From: an uncultured Roseburia sp.
GTDB taxonomy: Bacteria; Bacillota; Clostridia; Lachnospirales; Lachnospiraceae
NCBI GenBank assembly: GCA_900550935.1
Contig: URUD01000005.1
Span: 1-64,000 of the forward strand
Direction: 5' to 3'
Length of the DNA stretch: 64,000 nt
Shown: piece after piece, positions 41,079 through 49,344 of the stretch
Numbering within the stretch: position 1 is the stretch's first letter
Layout of the letters: the number at the start of each line of letters is the position of its first letter
Position numbers and translations under genes: made by a program
The notes under the pieces: model-generated
What the model was told of the DNA's origin: nothing
Databases searched by the model: none
What the model saw: the letters and a program-made list of their open reading frames with translations, nothing else

Positions 41079-42921
41079 TTAATACAGGCTTTAATATGGA
41101 ATCTACCTGCTCCATTGCAATATTTATTCCCTCTTCATATCCATTCAACAGCCTGATCCCACGCTCTGCAATCTCCTTTACAGACAACTCCTCTGCCGTA
41201 TAGATATCCTCTGCAACGGCATACTCCGTCTGCTTTGCATAAAACTTAATGAAATTCATAAACTGTTCCTGCTCATCAATATCGTTGACTTTGCCGATCC
41301 GGTAGACCATCTCCTGATATTCAGCCGTATTCTGTCCATTGCTCTCTTCCAGACGGATCAGGGTCTGGTATGCTTCTTTTCCTGCCACGATCTGCTGTTT
41401 CAATTCATCCAGATAGTCATCTAAATGATAAAACTCCCGCTCTAAGTCGCTTTTTTCCTCTTCTGTCAGCATCTGTGGTGCACTTTTAATGATCGCCGGG
41501 AAATCCTGCTCTTTTTTGCACAACTGATCGATCGCCTTCTTCAGAGTCAGTTCGATCGCTCCATGTATCCTGGCTCCACCCTCGGTTGCATTGTATACGA
41601 TTATCTTTCCTGCATTCCGTTTGATTGCCAGTTCAAACCATTTACGGTAAGAATCCATTTGTATGTCTGTCCTTAACATACTTCCATCCATACCCTCTAC
41701 TTCCATAAGCAGATCCTCATCACGCTTATTTGCTTCACTCTCAGCAAATCCACTGACATGAGTTTTTCCCCCGGTATATGCCAGATCCTGACCGATCAGG
41801 ATGATTTTTTGAAAGCCCAGAAACTCTGCCAAGGAAAACGCATCCGTCGCTACAGAGCCACCAGTATGCAGCTCTCCTAATTTCTCCCCGCAGCGTTTTT
41901 CTATCACTTCCTCAAATCCTTCAAATCCTGCCGGAGATTCATAAAAAAGACGGCTTTTATTTTCTTTTGCTATCGTCGGGATCGAATTTGCAGTCAGAAC
42001 GATCGGGTATTGACGGATCCGTTCCTCCTTAAATAATTCCGGATTCTTTCGCGGATCTACACTAATCCCAATATGAAAATCAATGTCCTCTCTTGTCAGT
42101 GCCTTCAATGCCGAATCCACTGCAATAATAAAGGCACGGTTTCCCACTTCCTTTAACTGTCTGATATTTTTATCCAGTGATGGCCCCGCCGAGACGATAA
42201 TAGCAGGGATTTCTGATATATCATACTGGTTTATCGCCTGTTTTAAATTATTGATGGAACTCTCCTTCAATACATACGGCAGATTATATAGCAGATTATC
42301 CGCCAACTGCTTTCCGAATGCGACTTCCGTATTCATATTAAACACATGCTTCTTTATGCAATAAAGCATTTTCTCGATATATTCTTCTCCCTGCTTAAGA
42401 TATAAAACATCATAATTCGGCAGAATATATTGTGTTACCAGATTTCGGTTTTCATAACCGATCCATTCATCCAGTTTGCCATGCAGCCGTTCCTCATTGA
42501 TGCCTTCTGCCACAAGATAGACCCATTCTTTCTCCATGATATCATCCAAAGGGAACTCCCTCATTGCCAAAATAAAGTTTTCATGATCCGGCTCATAAAT
42601 GATCATCTTCTGTGTGCCATTACACATCTTACAAAGTTCACGCACCGCTCTGCCATCCGACAGACCAAACACACAGATCACGGCATAATCCTTAAATTTA
42701 CTATGCCCTTTTGCATATTTCTGCGCTGCCAGTTCCGGCTCATATATACTATTCAAACGCCAGTTATATCCATCTCTTTCCTGGCATATTATTTTCTGAT
42801 GATTGATTGTTTCTGTTACAAAACAATGTTCAAGATCACAGTCTTTCACGGACTGATACTTTAAAATAAACTTTTTCTCCAAACATTCCAGTGCCTGTTC
42901 ATTGCGTTCTAGTATCTCCAC
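41059..42921 (-). CDS. maf: Motility accessory factor (Maf), flagellin nonulosonate transferase
   Basis: Encodes 620 residues from GTG 42921 (GGGGGA upstream). The central MAF/DUF115 domain shows IPAIIVSAGPSLDKNIRQLK near 240-260, FIIAVDSALKALTRE, GISVDPRKNPELF, LHTGGSVATDAFSLAEFLG and IILIGQDLAYTGGKTHVSGF. Maf proteins attach sialic-acid-like nonulosonates (pseudaminic, legionaminic or Kdn) from CMP donors to Ser or Thr of flagellin before export. The gene lies two genes downstream of the major flagellin, and NeuB and NeuA homologues are in the same window. This is the strongest link between the glycan island and flagella. It is probably cytoplasmic. Confidence 0.92.
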   Translation of the reverse strand: MEILERNEQALECLEKKFILKYQSVKDCDLEHCFVTETINHQKIICQERDGYNWRLNSIYEPELAAQKYAKGHSKFKDYAVICVFGLSDGRAVRELCKMCNGTQKMIIYEPDHENFILAMREFPLDDIMEKEWVYLVAEGINEERLHGKLDEWIGYENRNLVTQYILPNYDVLYLKQGEEYIEKMLYCIKKHVFNMNTEVAFGKQLADNLLYNLPYVLKESSINNLKQAINQYDISEIPAIIVSAGPSLDKNIRQLKEVGNRAFIIAVDSALKALTREDIDFHIGISVDPRKNPELFKEERIRQYPIVLTANSIPTIAKENKSRLFYESPAGFEGFEEVIEKRCGEKLGELHTGGSVATDAFSLAEFLGFQKIILIGQDLAYTGGKTHVSGFAESEANKRDEDLLMEVEGMDGSMLRTDIQMDSYRKWFELAIKRNAGKIIVYNATEGGARIHGAIELTLKKAIDQLCKKEQDFPAIIKSAPQMLTEEEKSDLEREFYHLDDYLDELKQQIVAGKEAYQTLIRLEESNGQNTAEYQEMVYRIGKVNDIDEQEQFMNFIKFYAKQTEYAVAEDIYTAEELSVKEIAERGIRLLNGYEEGINIAMEQVDSILKPVLKKECSD

Positions 42922-42938
42922 TGTCCATCCCCCTGTTT

Positions 42939-43235
42939 TTATTCTTCTAAGAGTCCTAATTCTTCCGGGATATCATAATATAATAAATCTGCCAATGCGA
43001 GAGCATCTTTATACTGATACGATGTTACAAGTTCCTGCAGATCATCTCTTACCTTCTGCTGCATTGTCATTCCGGTATTCTCCGGTAATTGCGCCAATAA
43101 TTCTGTCAATGTCTGCATTTTTCCGCTTACATCCACAAGTAAATTTGCCAGCATCTGATATGCTTCTTTTTCATGGTTCTGATAAAACAGATCGGCACAC
43201 GCTTTTAACTGTTCTGTCAGTTTCTGTTCTTCCAT
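42939..43235 (-). CDS. Small helical protein between flagellin and maf
   Basis: Encodes 98 residues from ATG 43235 (TAGGAG at proper spacing; ATG 43241 is too close and 43277 has no site). I do not recognise it. It is acidic and helical throughout (QKLTEQLKACADLFYQNHEK, LTELLAQLPENTGM, and the end IPEELGLLEE), with one Cys. Position between fliC and maf, 17 bases before the maf start, points to a role in flagellin handling or glycosylation, such as an adaptor or chaperone. That is inference only. Confidence 0.7.
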   Translation of the reverse strand: MEEQKLTEQLKACADLFYQNHEKEAYQMLANLLVDVSGKMQTLTELLAQLPENTGMTMQQKVRDDLQELVTSYQYKDALALADLLYYDIPEELGLLEE

Positions 43236-43280
43236 ATCCATTCTCCTATCAACCCATAGTTCAACTGTTATCTCCATATA

Positions 43281-43315
43281 AAAAATAAAACCGGCAGTAA
43301 ACTGCCGGTTTTATT
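43281..43315 (-). terminator. Flagellin transcript terminator
   Basis: ACCGGCAGT pairs with ACTGCCGGT over a two-base gap, flanked by TTTTATT on both strands; on the minus strand TTTATTTTTT follows. It ends the major flagellin mRNA, though it also precedes the 98-residue gene and maf, which would then rely on read-through. Confidence 0.85.
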
Positions 43316-43340
43316 ATGTTCGTACGATTGTCTCTTACAA

Positions 43341-44153
43341 TTACTGTAACAGAGAAAGTACACCCTGAGTAGACTGGTTAGCCTGAGCAAGCATAGACTG
43401 TCCTGCCTGAGCAAGGATGTTGTTCTTGCTGTACTCAACCATCTCTTCAGCCATATCTGTATCACGGATACGAGACTCTGCTGACTGAGTATTCTCAGCG
43501 ATGTTATCAAGGTTAGCGATTGTGTGCTCTAAACGGTTCTGGATAGCACCAAGTTTAGATCTCTGCTCAGATACCATGCTGATAGCTTTCTGAACGGAAC
43601 ACATAGCTGCACCTGCTGCTGAGAAGCTAGAAACTTTAAGAGAGTTTACTCCTAAGCTAGATGCAGACATAGAGTCGATAGAAACTGTGATGGTCTGTCC
43701 GCAAAGAGAACCAACCTGAAGGTTCTTTCCTGTGAATTTTCCATCGATTAAGTTCATTGTGTTGAACTGAGTTGTAGAAGAGATTCTTGTGATCTCAGAC
43801 TGTAACTGGTCAATCTCTTTCTGGATAGCTGTTCTATCAGCAGTTGTGTTAGTATCGTTTGCTGCCTGAGTAGATAACTCATTCATACGCTGTAAGATAG
43901 AGTGAGTCTCGTTTAATGCACCCTCAGCAACCTGGATTAAAGAAACACCGTCCTGAGCGTTGTCAGAAGCTTTGTTTAATCCACGGATCTGGCTTCTCAT
44001 TTTCTCAGAAATTGTTAAACCAGCAGCGTCATCACCTGCACGGTTGATTCTGTAACCAGAAGATAATTTCTCAGAAGATTTTGCCTGAGCTCCTGTTGTG
44101 ATACCTAACTGTCTGTTAGCGTTCATAGCTGTAAGATTGTGCTGTACTACCAT
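43341..44153 (-). CDS. fliC: Major flagellin
   Basis: Encodes 270 residues, the short flagellin typical of Lachnospiraceae. The N-terminal D0/D1 (VVQHNLTAMNANRQLGITTG, SSEKLSSGYRINRAGDDAAG, LNKASDNAQDGVSLIQVAEG) and C-terminal D1/D0 (IQNRLEHTIANLDNIAENTQ, ESRIRDTDMAEEM) are canonical. The short central region (145-185) is rich in Ser and holds the likely glycosylation sites (DSMSASSLGVNSLKVSSFSA). It has two cysteines, Cys151 and Cys185, which is unusual for a flagellin. The strong ribosome binding site AAGGAGG, the sigma-D promoter at 44283-44309 and a 130-base leader with many GGA triplets show growth-stage and CsrA-FliW control. Codon use is strongly biased, as expected for a very abundant protein. 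Confidence 0.97.
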   Translation of the reverse strand: MVVQHNLTAMNANRQLGITTGAQAKSSEKLSSGYRINRAGDDAAGLTISEKMRSQIRGLNKASDNAQDGVSLIQVAEGALNETHSILQRMNELSTQAANDTNTTADRTAIQKEIDQLQSEITRISSTTQFNTMNLIDGKFTGKNLQVGSLCGQTITVSIDSMSASSLGVNSLKVSSFSAAGAAMCSVQKAISMVSEQRSKLGAIQNRLEHTIANLDNIAENTQSAESRIRDTDMAEEMVEYSKNNILAQAGQSMLAQANQSTQGVLSLLQ

Positions 44154-44282
44154 AATTCATTTTCCTCCTTGAATTGACTGTGGCTTCCATGCCACATATT
44201 GTGTTTCATAACTTCCATCTTCCCGACCGTACGCTTCGTTCCAACTTCCGCTATCAAGTAACATTTTGTTTACTTGTATTAT
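44154..44282 (-). promoter_or_regulatory. Flagellin 5' leader with clustered GGA (CsrA) sites
   Basis: The roughly 125-base leader between the sigma-D promoter and the fliC start contains seven GGA triplets, among them GCGGAAG, TTGGAAC, ATGGAAG twice and the overlapping pair in the Shine-Dalgarno AAGGAGGAA. CsrA binds such motifs and represses hag translation in Bacillus until FliW removes it. Both csrA and fliW lie in the same locus. Confidence 0.6.
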
Positions 44283-44309
44283 ATATCGGAAGAAACTTCC
44301 AATACTTTA
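44283..44309 (-). promoter_or_regulatory. Sigma-D promoter of major flagellin
   Basis: On the minus strand: TAAA, exactly 15 bases, TCCGATAT, one mismatch from the consensus. This is the reference site for the other sigma-D-like promoters listed here. Confidence 0.88.
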
Positions 44310-44331
44310 TAGAAAAAGAAAAATCTTTTTA

Positions 44332-44808
44332 CTATTTTTTATTATCCAGAAATTGCGGGTCATTATAATTGTTTTTCATCATGTTTTTATAGTACTGGTT
44401 TACAATTTTCTGACTCTTGCGTACCTCTCTTGCCTGGGAACGCACGGCTGTGAATTTCTTCTCCATCAGCTCTTTGTTCTGTGCCTCCTGTTTCTGGATC
44501 AGAAGGCTTTTATCCGTTATCTTGCGGATCAGATCCTGCATGATATGGATCTGCTCTTTATACTGCTCCCTGTTTCCATCCAGTTCTTCTTTTACCCTTG
44601 CAAATACTTCTTCAAAGCCCGCATCCAGTTGTTCTAACTGGTCAATAAATTCTGCCTTCTTCTCCACAATGCGGTCAAAATCATCCGGATCGAGATTTGG
44701 GTCTTCCAATGCCTCTCTCTGTTCCTGGTCTGCCAGAATGATCTGATCCAGAATACGGATCTTTTTCTGCAGACTTTCCATTAATATAGTAAGATATAAT
44801 TTATCCAT
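44332..44808 (-). CDS. FliT/FlgN-like flagellar export chaperone
   Basis: Encodes 158 residues, nearly all helix and strongly charged: LYLTILMESLQKKIRILDQI, then LEDPNLDPDDFDRIVEKKAE and QEAQNKELMEKKFTAVRSQA. It lies right after fliS, the place of fliT in the fliD-fliS-fliT order of Bacillus, but its length is nearer FlgN. A chaperone or export regulator for FliD or flagellin is the likely role. There is no sequence motif that settles the name. The 19-base gap to fliS suggests cotranscription. Confidence 0.65.
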   Translation of the reverse strand: MDKLYLTILMESLQKKIRILDQIILADQEQREALEDPNLDPDDFDRIVEKKAEFIDQLEQLDAGFEEVFARVKEELDGNREQYKEQIHIMQDLIRKITDKSLLIQKQEAQNKELMEKKFTAVRSQAREVRKSQKIVNQYYKNMMKNNYNDPQFLDNKK

Positions 44809-44827
44809 ATATCGGGTTCTTCCTTAT

Positions 44828-45208
44828 CTATGACGCAGCATGTGCCGTTTTCATAACTTCTTTCCAGGTATCACGCATGGTACGCAGATGTTTTAATACT
44901 TCCTCTAAGATTTCTGTATCCTTTTTCACATTGGCTTCCTGAAGCCGCATCATCAGGTAATCATAAACCGAATCAAAATCTTTCGCTACCGGATACTTAT
45001 GGTTTAAGGTTGCCTTAAACTCCTCTATGATTCGCTCCACCTTCATGATATTATTATGTGCTTTTACAATATTCTTATCCTCGATTGCCATGATTGCAAG
45101 GTTGCAGAATTTGATTGCTCCCTCATAAAGCATTAAGGTCAGCTCCGCCGGGGATGCTGTCATGATCTTGTTGTTTGCATATGCTGTATATCCCTGATTT
45201 TTCAGCAT
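44828..45208 (-). CDS. fliS: Flagellin export chaperone FliS
   Basis: Encodes 126 residues, the usual length. Family features are YTAYANNKIMTASPAELTLM, LYEGAIKFCNLAIMAIEDKN, the NIMKVERIIEEFKATLNH helix and DYLMMRLQEANVKKDTEILE. FliS binds the C-terminal D0 of flagellin in the cytosol, keeps it unfolded and delivers it to FlhA. Together with FliW it competes for newly made flagellin. The start has GGAGGAT at good spacing. Confidence 0.96.
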   Translation of the reverse strand: MLKNQGYTAYANNKIMTASPAELTLMLYEGAIKFCNLAIMAIEDKNIVKAHNNIMKVERIIEEFKATLNHKYPVAKDFDSVYDYLMMRLQEANVKKDTEILEEVLKHLRTMRDTWKEVMKTAHAAS

Positions 45209-45248
45209 TGTAAGTATCCTCCATGTGTTTTTATGTTATAAACGTCAA

Positions 45249-45277
45249 GGCATACAGTTTGTTTCATACTGTATGCC
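45249..45277 (-). terminator. Hairpin between fliD and fliS
   Basis: GGCATACAGT pairs perfectly with ACTGTATGCC over a nine-base loop. The U tract on the minus strand is short (TTGACGTTTATAAC), so it may attenuate and not fully end the fliD transcript. Confidence 0.55.
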
Positions 45278-45289
45278 TGTTCCATTCTA

Positions 45290-48019
45290 TCAGCTTCCAA
45301 ACAGATTACTCATAGATGATGTCTGACTTTGTAATTTACTGAGCGCAGTCTCCATTGCAGAGAACTTATTATAGTAGTAATCTTCCTGATCCTGCAATTT
45401 CTGTTCCCATTTCTTGATCAGGTCAGTATAATCACTGTACTCCGATGCCATTTCCTTATCGTTATAAACCTTATAGACACTGCTTAAGGTAGAAGTCTGC
45501 ATCTTCTTACCCACACTCTCATAGAGACCATTGGTAAGCTGCTGCATAAATTCAATTACCGAATCCGGATCTTCGGTAAGTGCTGCCATCAACTTATCGG
45601 AATTACCGGAAACAGATGCATCATCCTCATCTCCATCAATATGGTACGCATTCTGTTCGTTCTCTGCTGCATTTAAGTATCCAAGTGTCTTAATACCAAA
45701 GGTAGACAGATAGTATTTCTTTCCATTGATCTCGTATCCCTTGCTCATGGCAGATGTCATAGTGTTCATAATGCTCTCTAAGCTGTCATCGCGGCGAAGC
45801 AGGGATGCCTTGATCTTGTCCTCCCACTTCTCTACTTCCGTATCGGACATTGCATCTTTTTCTTCATCCGTCAGCGGTTCATATCCCTTTGCAGAATCTG
45901 CATTATACAGGGATGTGATCTCATTGATCAGAGAGTTGTACTGGGTCAGGAAATCCTTGATCTTATCGTACATACCCTGGACATCTGACTGTGTGGTAAT
46001 GGTGATCGCATTCGCATCGCCTGTTCCGGTTACTGCCTGTGCGGTGATCATCAGTCCATTGATGGAGAACTGGTTGGAGCTTCCGGTATACTCAATGTCA
46101 TTTAATACGATCTTGGCATCCTTACCATCGATCTTGCTGGCATCGGAATTACTGTTTGCATTTAAATAATCCATATTTGTCTTTGCATCATTTACTTTAG
46201 CGACAAATGCATCGACCGCATCCTGATATTCCTGTGTCGTATTGTCCATTTTCGCAAGGTCTGCAAGTGCGCTGTTCTCTTCCATGGTTTTCTCACCATC
46301 AGAAATCGTAGTATTATTGGCAGCGATCACATCGGCGTAGGTATTCACCTCTGTTGTCACTGCTGTAGCACCACCGGAAGCATAAGCTGCCTTGATACTT
46401 GCTACAATATTTGCTCTTGTATAGCTGTCAGTCTCATCCAGCACGGTATCGGATACTGCCTCGAAGCTGTTTACTTTGCTGATATTGCTGGTTAATGTTT
46501 CAATGACTTCTTTGGACAATCCGGATGCTTCTTTTAATGCAGTCAGACGGTCGGAAGATTTGTCCACCCCGCTTACCTCTGCACCCTTTACATACTCGGT
46601 GTTTGTCACTTCTGTTCCGGCACCTACTGTTGCAGATTTTCCATCGGTTACAAACTCTTTTTTCTCCGTGTCATACTCTTTCATAACACTGCCTTCAAGC
46701 TTGTAAGTCTTTCCATCAGAACCTGCAAAAGTGCCATCATCATTTGGTGAATATGTCGTACCATCATCTGCTGTATATTTGTAAAGTCCGGTTCCGACCT
46801 CGTTTGTGGTCGTCTCATAATAGGTTGTGGTCTCATCCATCATGGCAAGTTTTGCCTGCTGTCCATCTGCTGCAGTATAAACATAATACTTATTGCCATT
46901 TGCATCTTTCTCACTGGTTGCCTTGTAAACCAGTCCATTTGTGTCTACATAGTCACCATCTGCATTCTTGGTATAGACATTATTTCCATCATCCTTTGCT
47001 GTGGTAACTGCCTGGATGTACTTACCATCTTTTTCATAAATGATGCTACCATCATCCTGTGTCTTTGTTTTGGTATAAACATTGCCATCTGCATCCATTA
47101 CAGAATTAACACGCTCGGTTGCTGTCATGGCAAGCAATGTCTTTACCTCTTCCTGCTGTGCACTGGAAAGACTGCTTCCGGTCAGTGCATCCTGCATTGC
47201 CGAATAAGCAGTTGCATAGCTGTATGCTGCAGAAAGGTTTGCATTCTGTGCCTTTGCTGTCTCTGTAGCAGCCAATGCCTGTGCATAAGCCTCTACTCCG
47301 GACTTCACATTTTCTGCAACCGTCTTTCCATCACTGGTAATGTATTTGGTATAGGATTCATAGGTTGCTGTTGTTGAAGAAGAACCTACGCATAATCCTA
47401 ATTTTGCAAGTGCAGAAGATCCATCTACATTGGCTCCGGTTAAAGTAAAGTCATTGGCTGTACCGGTTTCTTTGGAGCTGACATAGATACGTCTGTTATT
47501 TTCATCATAGCTGGCATTGACACCGGCATCCTTTAATGAATTGATCACCTGCTGTACCGTTGTTCCCTGGCTCACGCTGATGGATTTCTTGGTTCCATCT
47601 CCCAAATTCACATCAATGGTTCCGTCTCCGCCGGTATATCCAAGCTCTGACAGTGTGGTAGAGGAAGTTGTTCCGCTGGCTAATTTACCACCGGTTAAAT
47701 ATCCTGCCTGTGCAACCTGAAGGATATTTAATTTCTGTGTACCATTTACTGCATTGTTGGTTGTCGTAACCGTTGCCTTTGTGGTATCAGAACTTGTGGT
47801 TGTCTTTAAATTATAGTTTTTGGAAAAACGAAGTCCATCCAGACTGGTATATAAACTGTAGATCTTGGTGTTTAATGTTTTCCATGCATCCTGTTTCCAT
47901 GATAACTTGGTCTGTGCTTTTTTATATTTATTGGTCTTGTAATTATAAGAAGAAACCAATGCGGAAATAATGCTTTCCGTATCCAGACCTGATGTTAAAC
48001 CTGTGATTCTAATTGGCAT
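45290..48019 (-). CDS. fliD: Flagellar filament cap protein FliD with large inserted domain
   Basis: Encodes 909 residues. The N-terminal FliD domain (IRITGLTSGLDTESIISALV, then KTTTSSDTTKATVTTTNNAV) and the C-terminal coiled domain (LIKKWEQKLQDQEDYYYNKF, SQTSSMSNLFGS at the very end) are canonical. Bacillus FliD has about 500 residues; here some 350-400 extra residues sit in the middle. The part from about 300 to 480 carries loose repeats rich in Tyr, Asp, Gly and Thr (VYTKTKTQDDGSIIYEKDGK, NVYTKNADGDYVDTNGLVYK), which look like surface-exposed beta modules. FliD caps the filament, helps flagellin fold and often binds mucus. Its ribosome binding site is AGGAG. Confidence 0.95.
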   Translation of the reverse strand: MPIRITGLTSGLDTESIISALVSSYNYKTNKYKKAQTKLSWKQDAWKTLNTKIYSLYTSLDGLRFSKNYNLKTTTSSDTTKATVTTTNNAVNGTQKLNILQVAQAGYLTGGKLASGTTSSTTLSELGYTGGDGTIDVNLGDGTKKSISVSQGTTVQQVINSLKDAGVNASYDENNRRIYVSSKETGTANDFTLTGANVDGSSALAKLGLCVGSSSTTATYESYTKYITSDGKTVAENVKSGVEAYAQALAATETAKAQNANLSAAYSYATAYSAMQDALTGSSLSSAQQEEVKTLLAMTATERVNSVMDADGNVYTKTKTQDDGSIIYEKDGKYIQAVTTAKDDGNNVYTKNADGDYVDTNGLVYKATSEKDANGNKYYVYTAADGQQAKLAMMDETTTYYETTTNEVGTGLYKYTADDGTTYSPNDDGTFAGSDGKTYKLEGSVMKEYDTEKKEFVTDGKSATVGAGTEVTNTEYVKGAEVSGVDKSSDRLTALKEASGLSKEVIETLTSNISKVNSFEAVSDTVLDETDSYTRANIVASIKAAYASGGATAVTTEVNTYADVIAANNTTISDGEKTMEENSALADLAKMDNTTQEYQDAVDAFVAKVNDAKTNMDYLNANSNSDASKIDGKDAKIVLNDIEYTGSSNQFSINGLMITAQAVTGTGDANAITITTQSDVQGMYDKIKDFLTQYNSLINEITSLYNADSAKGYEPLTDEEKDAMSDTEVEKWEDKIKASLLRRDDSLESIMNTMTSAMSKGYEINGKKYYLSTFGIKTLGYLNAAENEQNAYHIDGDEDDASVSGNSDKLMAALTEDPDSVIEFMQQLTNGLYESVGKKMQTSTLSSVYKVYNDKEMASEYSDYTDLIKKWEQKLQDQEDYYYNKFSAMETALSKLQSQTSSMSNLFGS

Positions 48020-48061
48020 ATCCTTACTCCTATCTGATGAGACTACTCACCTGAATTAATC

Positions 48062-48484
48062 TTAAAGTTTCTCGTCGACTAACAGTCCTGCCACTTCCCA
48101 GACCTTGGCGATCATATCCAGTGTCTTTTCCGGTGGGTATTCCTTCAATACTTCCTTGGAATCTTTGTCAATGATCTTGATCATAACCCGATTGGTCTTA
48201 TCATGAATTCCAAATACTGCTTCAGAATTATGTGCTTTTTTGTTGATCTCCTCAACTGCCTTTTTGATCTGTGCATTGCTTGCACTTCCTGTCAGACCGT
48301 TCTGGTCTGCCGTCTCTGCTGACTGACCGTCTGTCTCAGTCTCTTTTTTCTTTGGTACGACTTTCTCTGTACTTACTGGTGCCTCGGATGTGACAGTCAT
48401 TTCGCTGTCCATCTTTGCTTCTGATGTTTCCGATGATGCACTGTTGTACGATACCACTGCGTGGTTCATTCGCTCAATCGCCAT
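48062..48484 (-). CDS. flaG: FlaG family flagellar protein
   Basis: Encodes 140 residues from ATG 48484, chosen for GGAGG eight bases upstream. The first 70 residues are low-complexity (Ser, Glu, Thr, Lys), and the C-terminal 70 form the FlaG domain: QIKKAVEEINKKAHNSEAVF, IHDKTNRVMIKIIDKDSKEV, LKEYPPEKTLDMIAKVWEV. FlaG is a small protein coded before fliD in many bacteria and affects filament length or cap function. The order flaG, fliD, fliS and FliT-like follows the usual pattern. Confidence 0.92.
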   Translation of the reverse strand: MAIERMNHAVVSYNSASSETSEAKMDSEMTVTSEAPVSTEKVVPKKKETETDGQSAETADQNGLTGSASNAQIKKAVEEINKKAHNSEAVFGIHDKTNRVMIKIIDKDSKEVLKEYPPEKTLDMIAKVWEVAGLLVDEKL

Positions 48485-48561
48485 CGTTATGACCTCCATT
48501 TCATCTGATACTGCTGTCTTTCGCACTTCCGTGTGCTCTTCGTCTATTTTTTCTATATCTT

Positions 48562-48588
48562 ATATCGGTTTCTTTTTTATAAAATTAA
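48562..48588 (-). promoter_or_regulatory. Sigma-D type promoter of flaG-fliD-fliS
   Basis: On the minus strand: ACCGATAT with TTAA 15 bases, or TAAT 14 bases, upstream. It directly follows the hairpin behind csrA, a sensible place for a new transcript. Confidence 0.5.
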
Positions 48589-48590
48589 TA

Positions 48591-48619
48591 CCGGAGCACA
48601 GCTTTTCTTCTGCCTCCGG
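48591..48619 (-). terminator. Hairpin after csrA
   Basis: CCGGAG and CTCCGG frame a purine-rich loop. On the minus strand the stem is followed by TATTAATTTT. It separates the flgM-to-csrA operon from flaG-fliD. Confidence 0.55.
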
Positions 48620-48633
48620 CATTTTCCCATCTT

Positions 48634-48849
48634 CTATAACAGATCTTTTAAGGATGCGATCGCATCTACATTCAACGCTGCTTCGTTTTCCTTCTGGATC
48701 TGCATATATACTTCTTTCCGGTAGATCGGCACATCCTTTGGTGCTGAAATTCCGATCTTGACCTGATCGCCGCGGATCTCCAATACCGTGATCTCGATAT
48801 TGTTATTCACAACCAGCGATTCTCCTTTTTTTCTTGTCAGTGCCAGCAT
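48634..48849 (-). CDS. csrA: Translational regulator CsrA
   Basis: Encodes 71 residues: LALTRKKGESLVVNNNIEIT, VLEIRGDQVKIGISAPKDVP and IYRKEVYMQIQKENEAA, the full CsrA fold with the RNA-contacting first strand and the GISAPKDVxxxR segment. CsrA dimers bind GGA motifs near ribosome binding sites. In Bacillus the chief target is hag mRNA, and FliW is the antagonist. The gene overlaps fliW by 13 bases, so the pair is translationally coupled. The flagellin leader here has clustered GGA motifs. Confidence 0.97.
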   Translation of the reverse strand: MLALTRKKGESLVVNNNIEITVLEIRGDQVKIGISAPKDVPIYRKEVYMQIQKENEAALNVDAIASLKDLL

Positions 48850-49316
48850 GCCTGTTCCCCCGTTTCCTTTTTTCTCGCCTGCATTGCCTCATAAAGATTA
48901 AACTTAACAGGGTAATCCTCTTCTACGATGATCTGGCAGCCCTTTTTGGTATCCGTGTTGATGACAACCGGTGCTTTTAAGTTTACCGTAGATTTTTTGG
49001 CATCCGGTGTTGCGGTTACCGTGACAAGCACATAGGTGTTCTCATCATTTAACGCACCTAACGGAGCTAATACTTCATCATTTACGGTAGGATTATAATC
49101 CGGTTTTACTTCATTTGGATGTACAACCGGGAATGCTACCGCCGGCTCATCCATGGACTGAAGCCACATGATCGAAGCTGTTTTCTTTTCTTTTTCTTCG
49201 TCAAAGATCAGTGTAAACTTCTGTAAGAACGGGAAACCGATCATACCACCATCCATCGTAATGATCTTATCGTCTTCAATGTCAATCTCCCCGAATAATC
49301 TTGTATTTGCCTTCAT
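48837..49316 (-). CDS. fliW: Flagellar assembly factor FliW
   Basis: Encodes 159 residues of the FliW beta-barrel: NTRLFGEIDIEDDKIITMDG, GMIGFPFLQKFTLIFDEE, IMWLQSMDEPAVAFPVVHP and a late VNLKAPVVINTDTKKGCQII. FliW binds either flagellin or CsrA; when flagellin is exported, freed FliW inhibits CsrA and flagellin translation resumes. The gene follows flgL by 28 bases and overlaps csrA. Confidence 0.96.
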   Translation of the reverse strand: MKANTRLFGEIDIEDDKIITMDGGMIGFPFLQKFTLIFDEEKEKKTASIMWLQSMDEPAVAFPVVHPNEVKPDYNPTVNDEVLAPLGALNDENTYVLVTVTATPDAKKSTVNLKAPVVINTDTKKGCQIIVEEDYPVKFNLYEAMQARKKETGEQACWH

Positions 49317-49344
49317 CCTGTCTTCCTCCCGTCTCTCTGTTATC

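Noticed and set aside
44809..44820. CCGATAT on the minus strand just before the FliT-like gene
   Set aside because: It overlaps the ribosome binding site and start codon, so transcription would start inside the gene. No -35 element fits.
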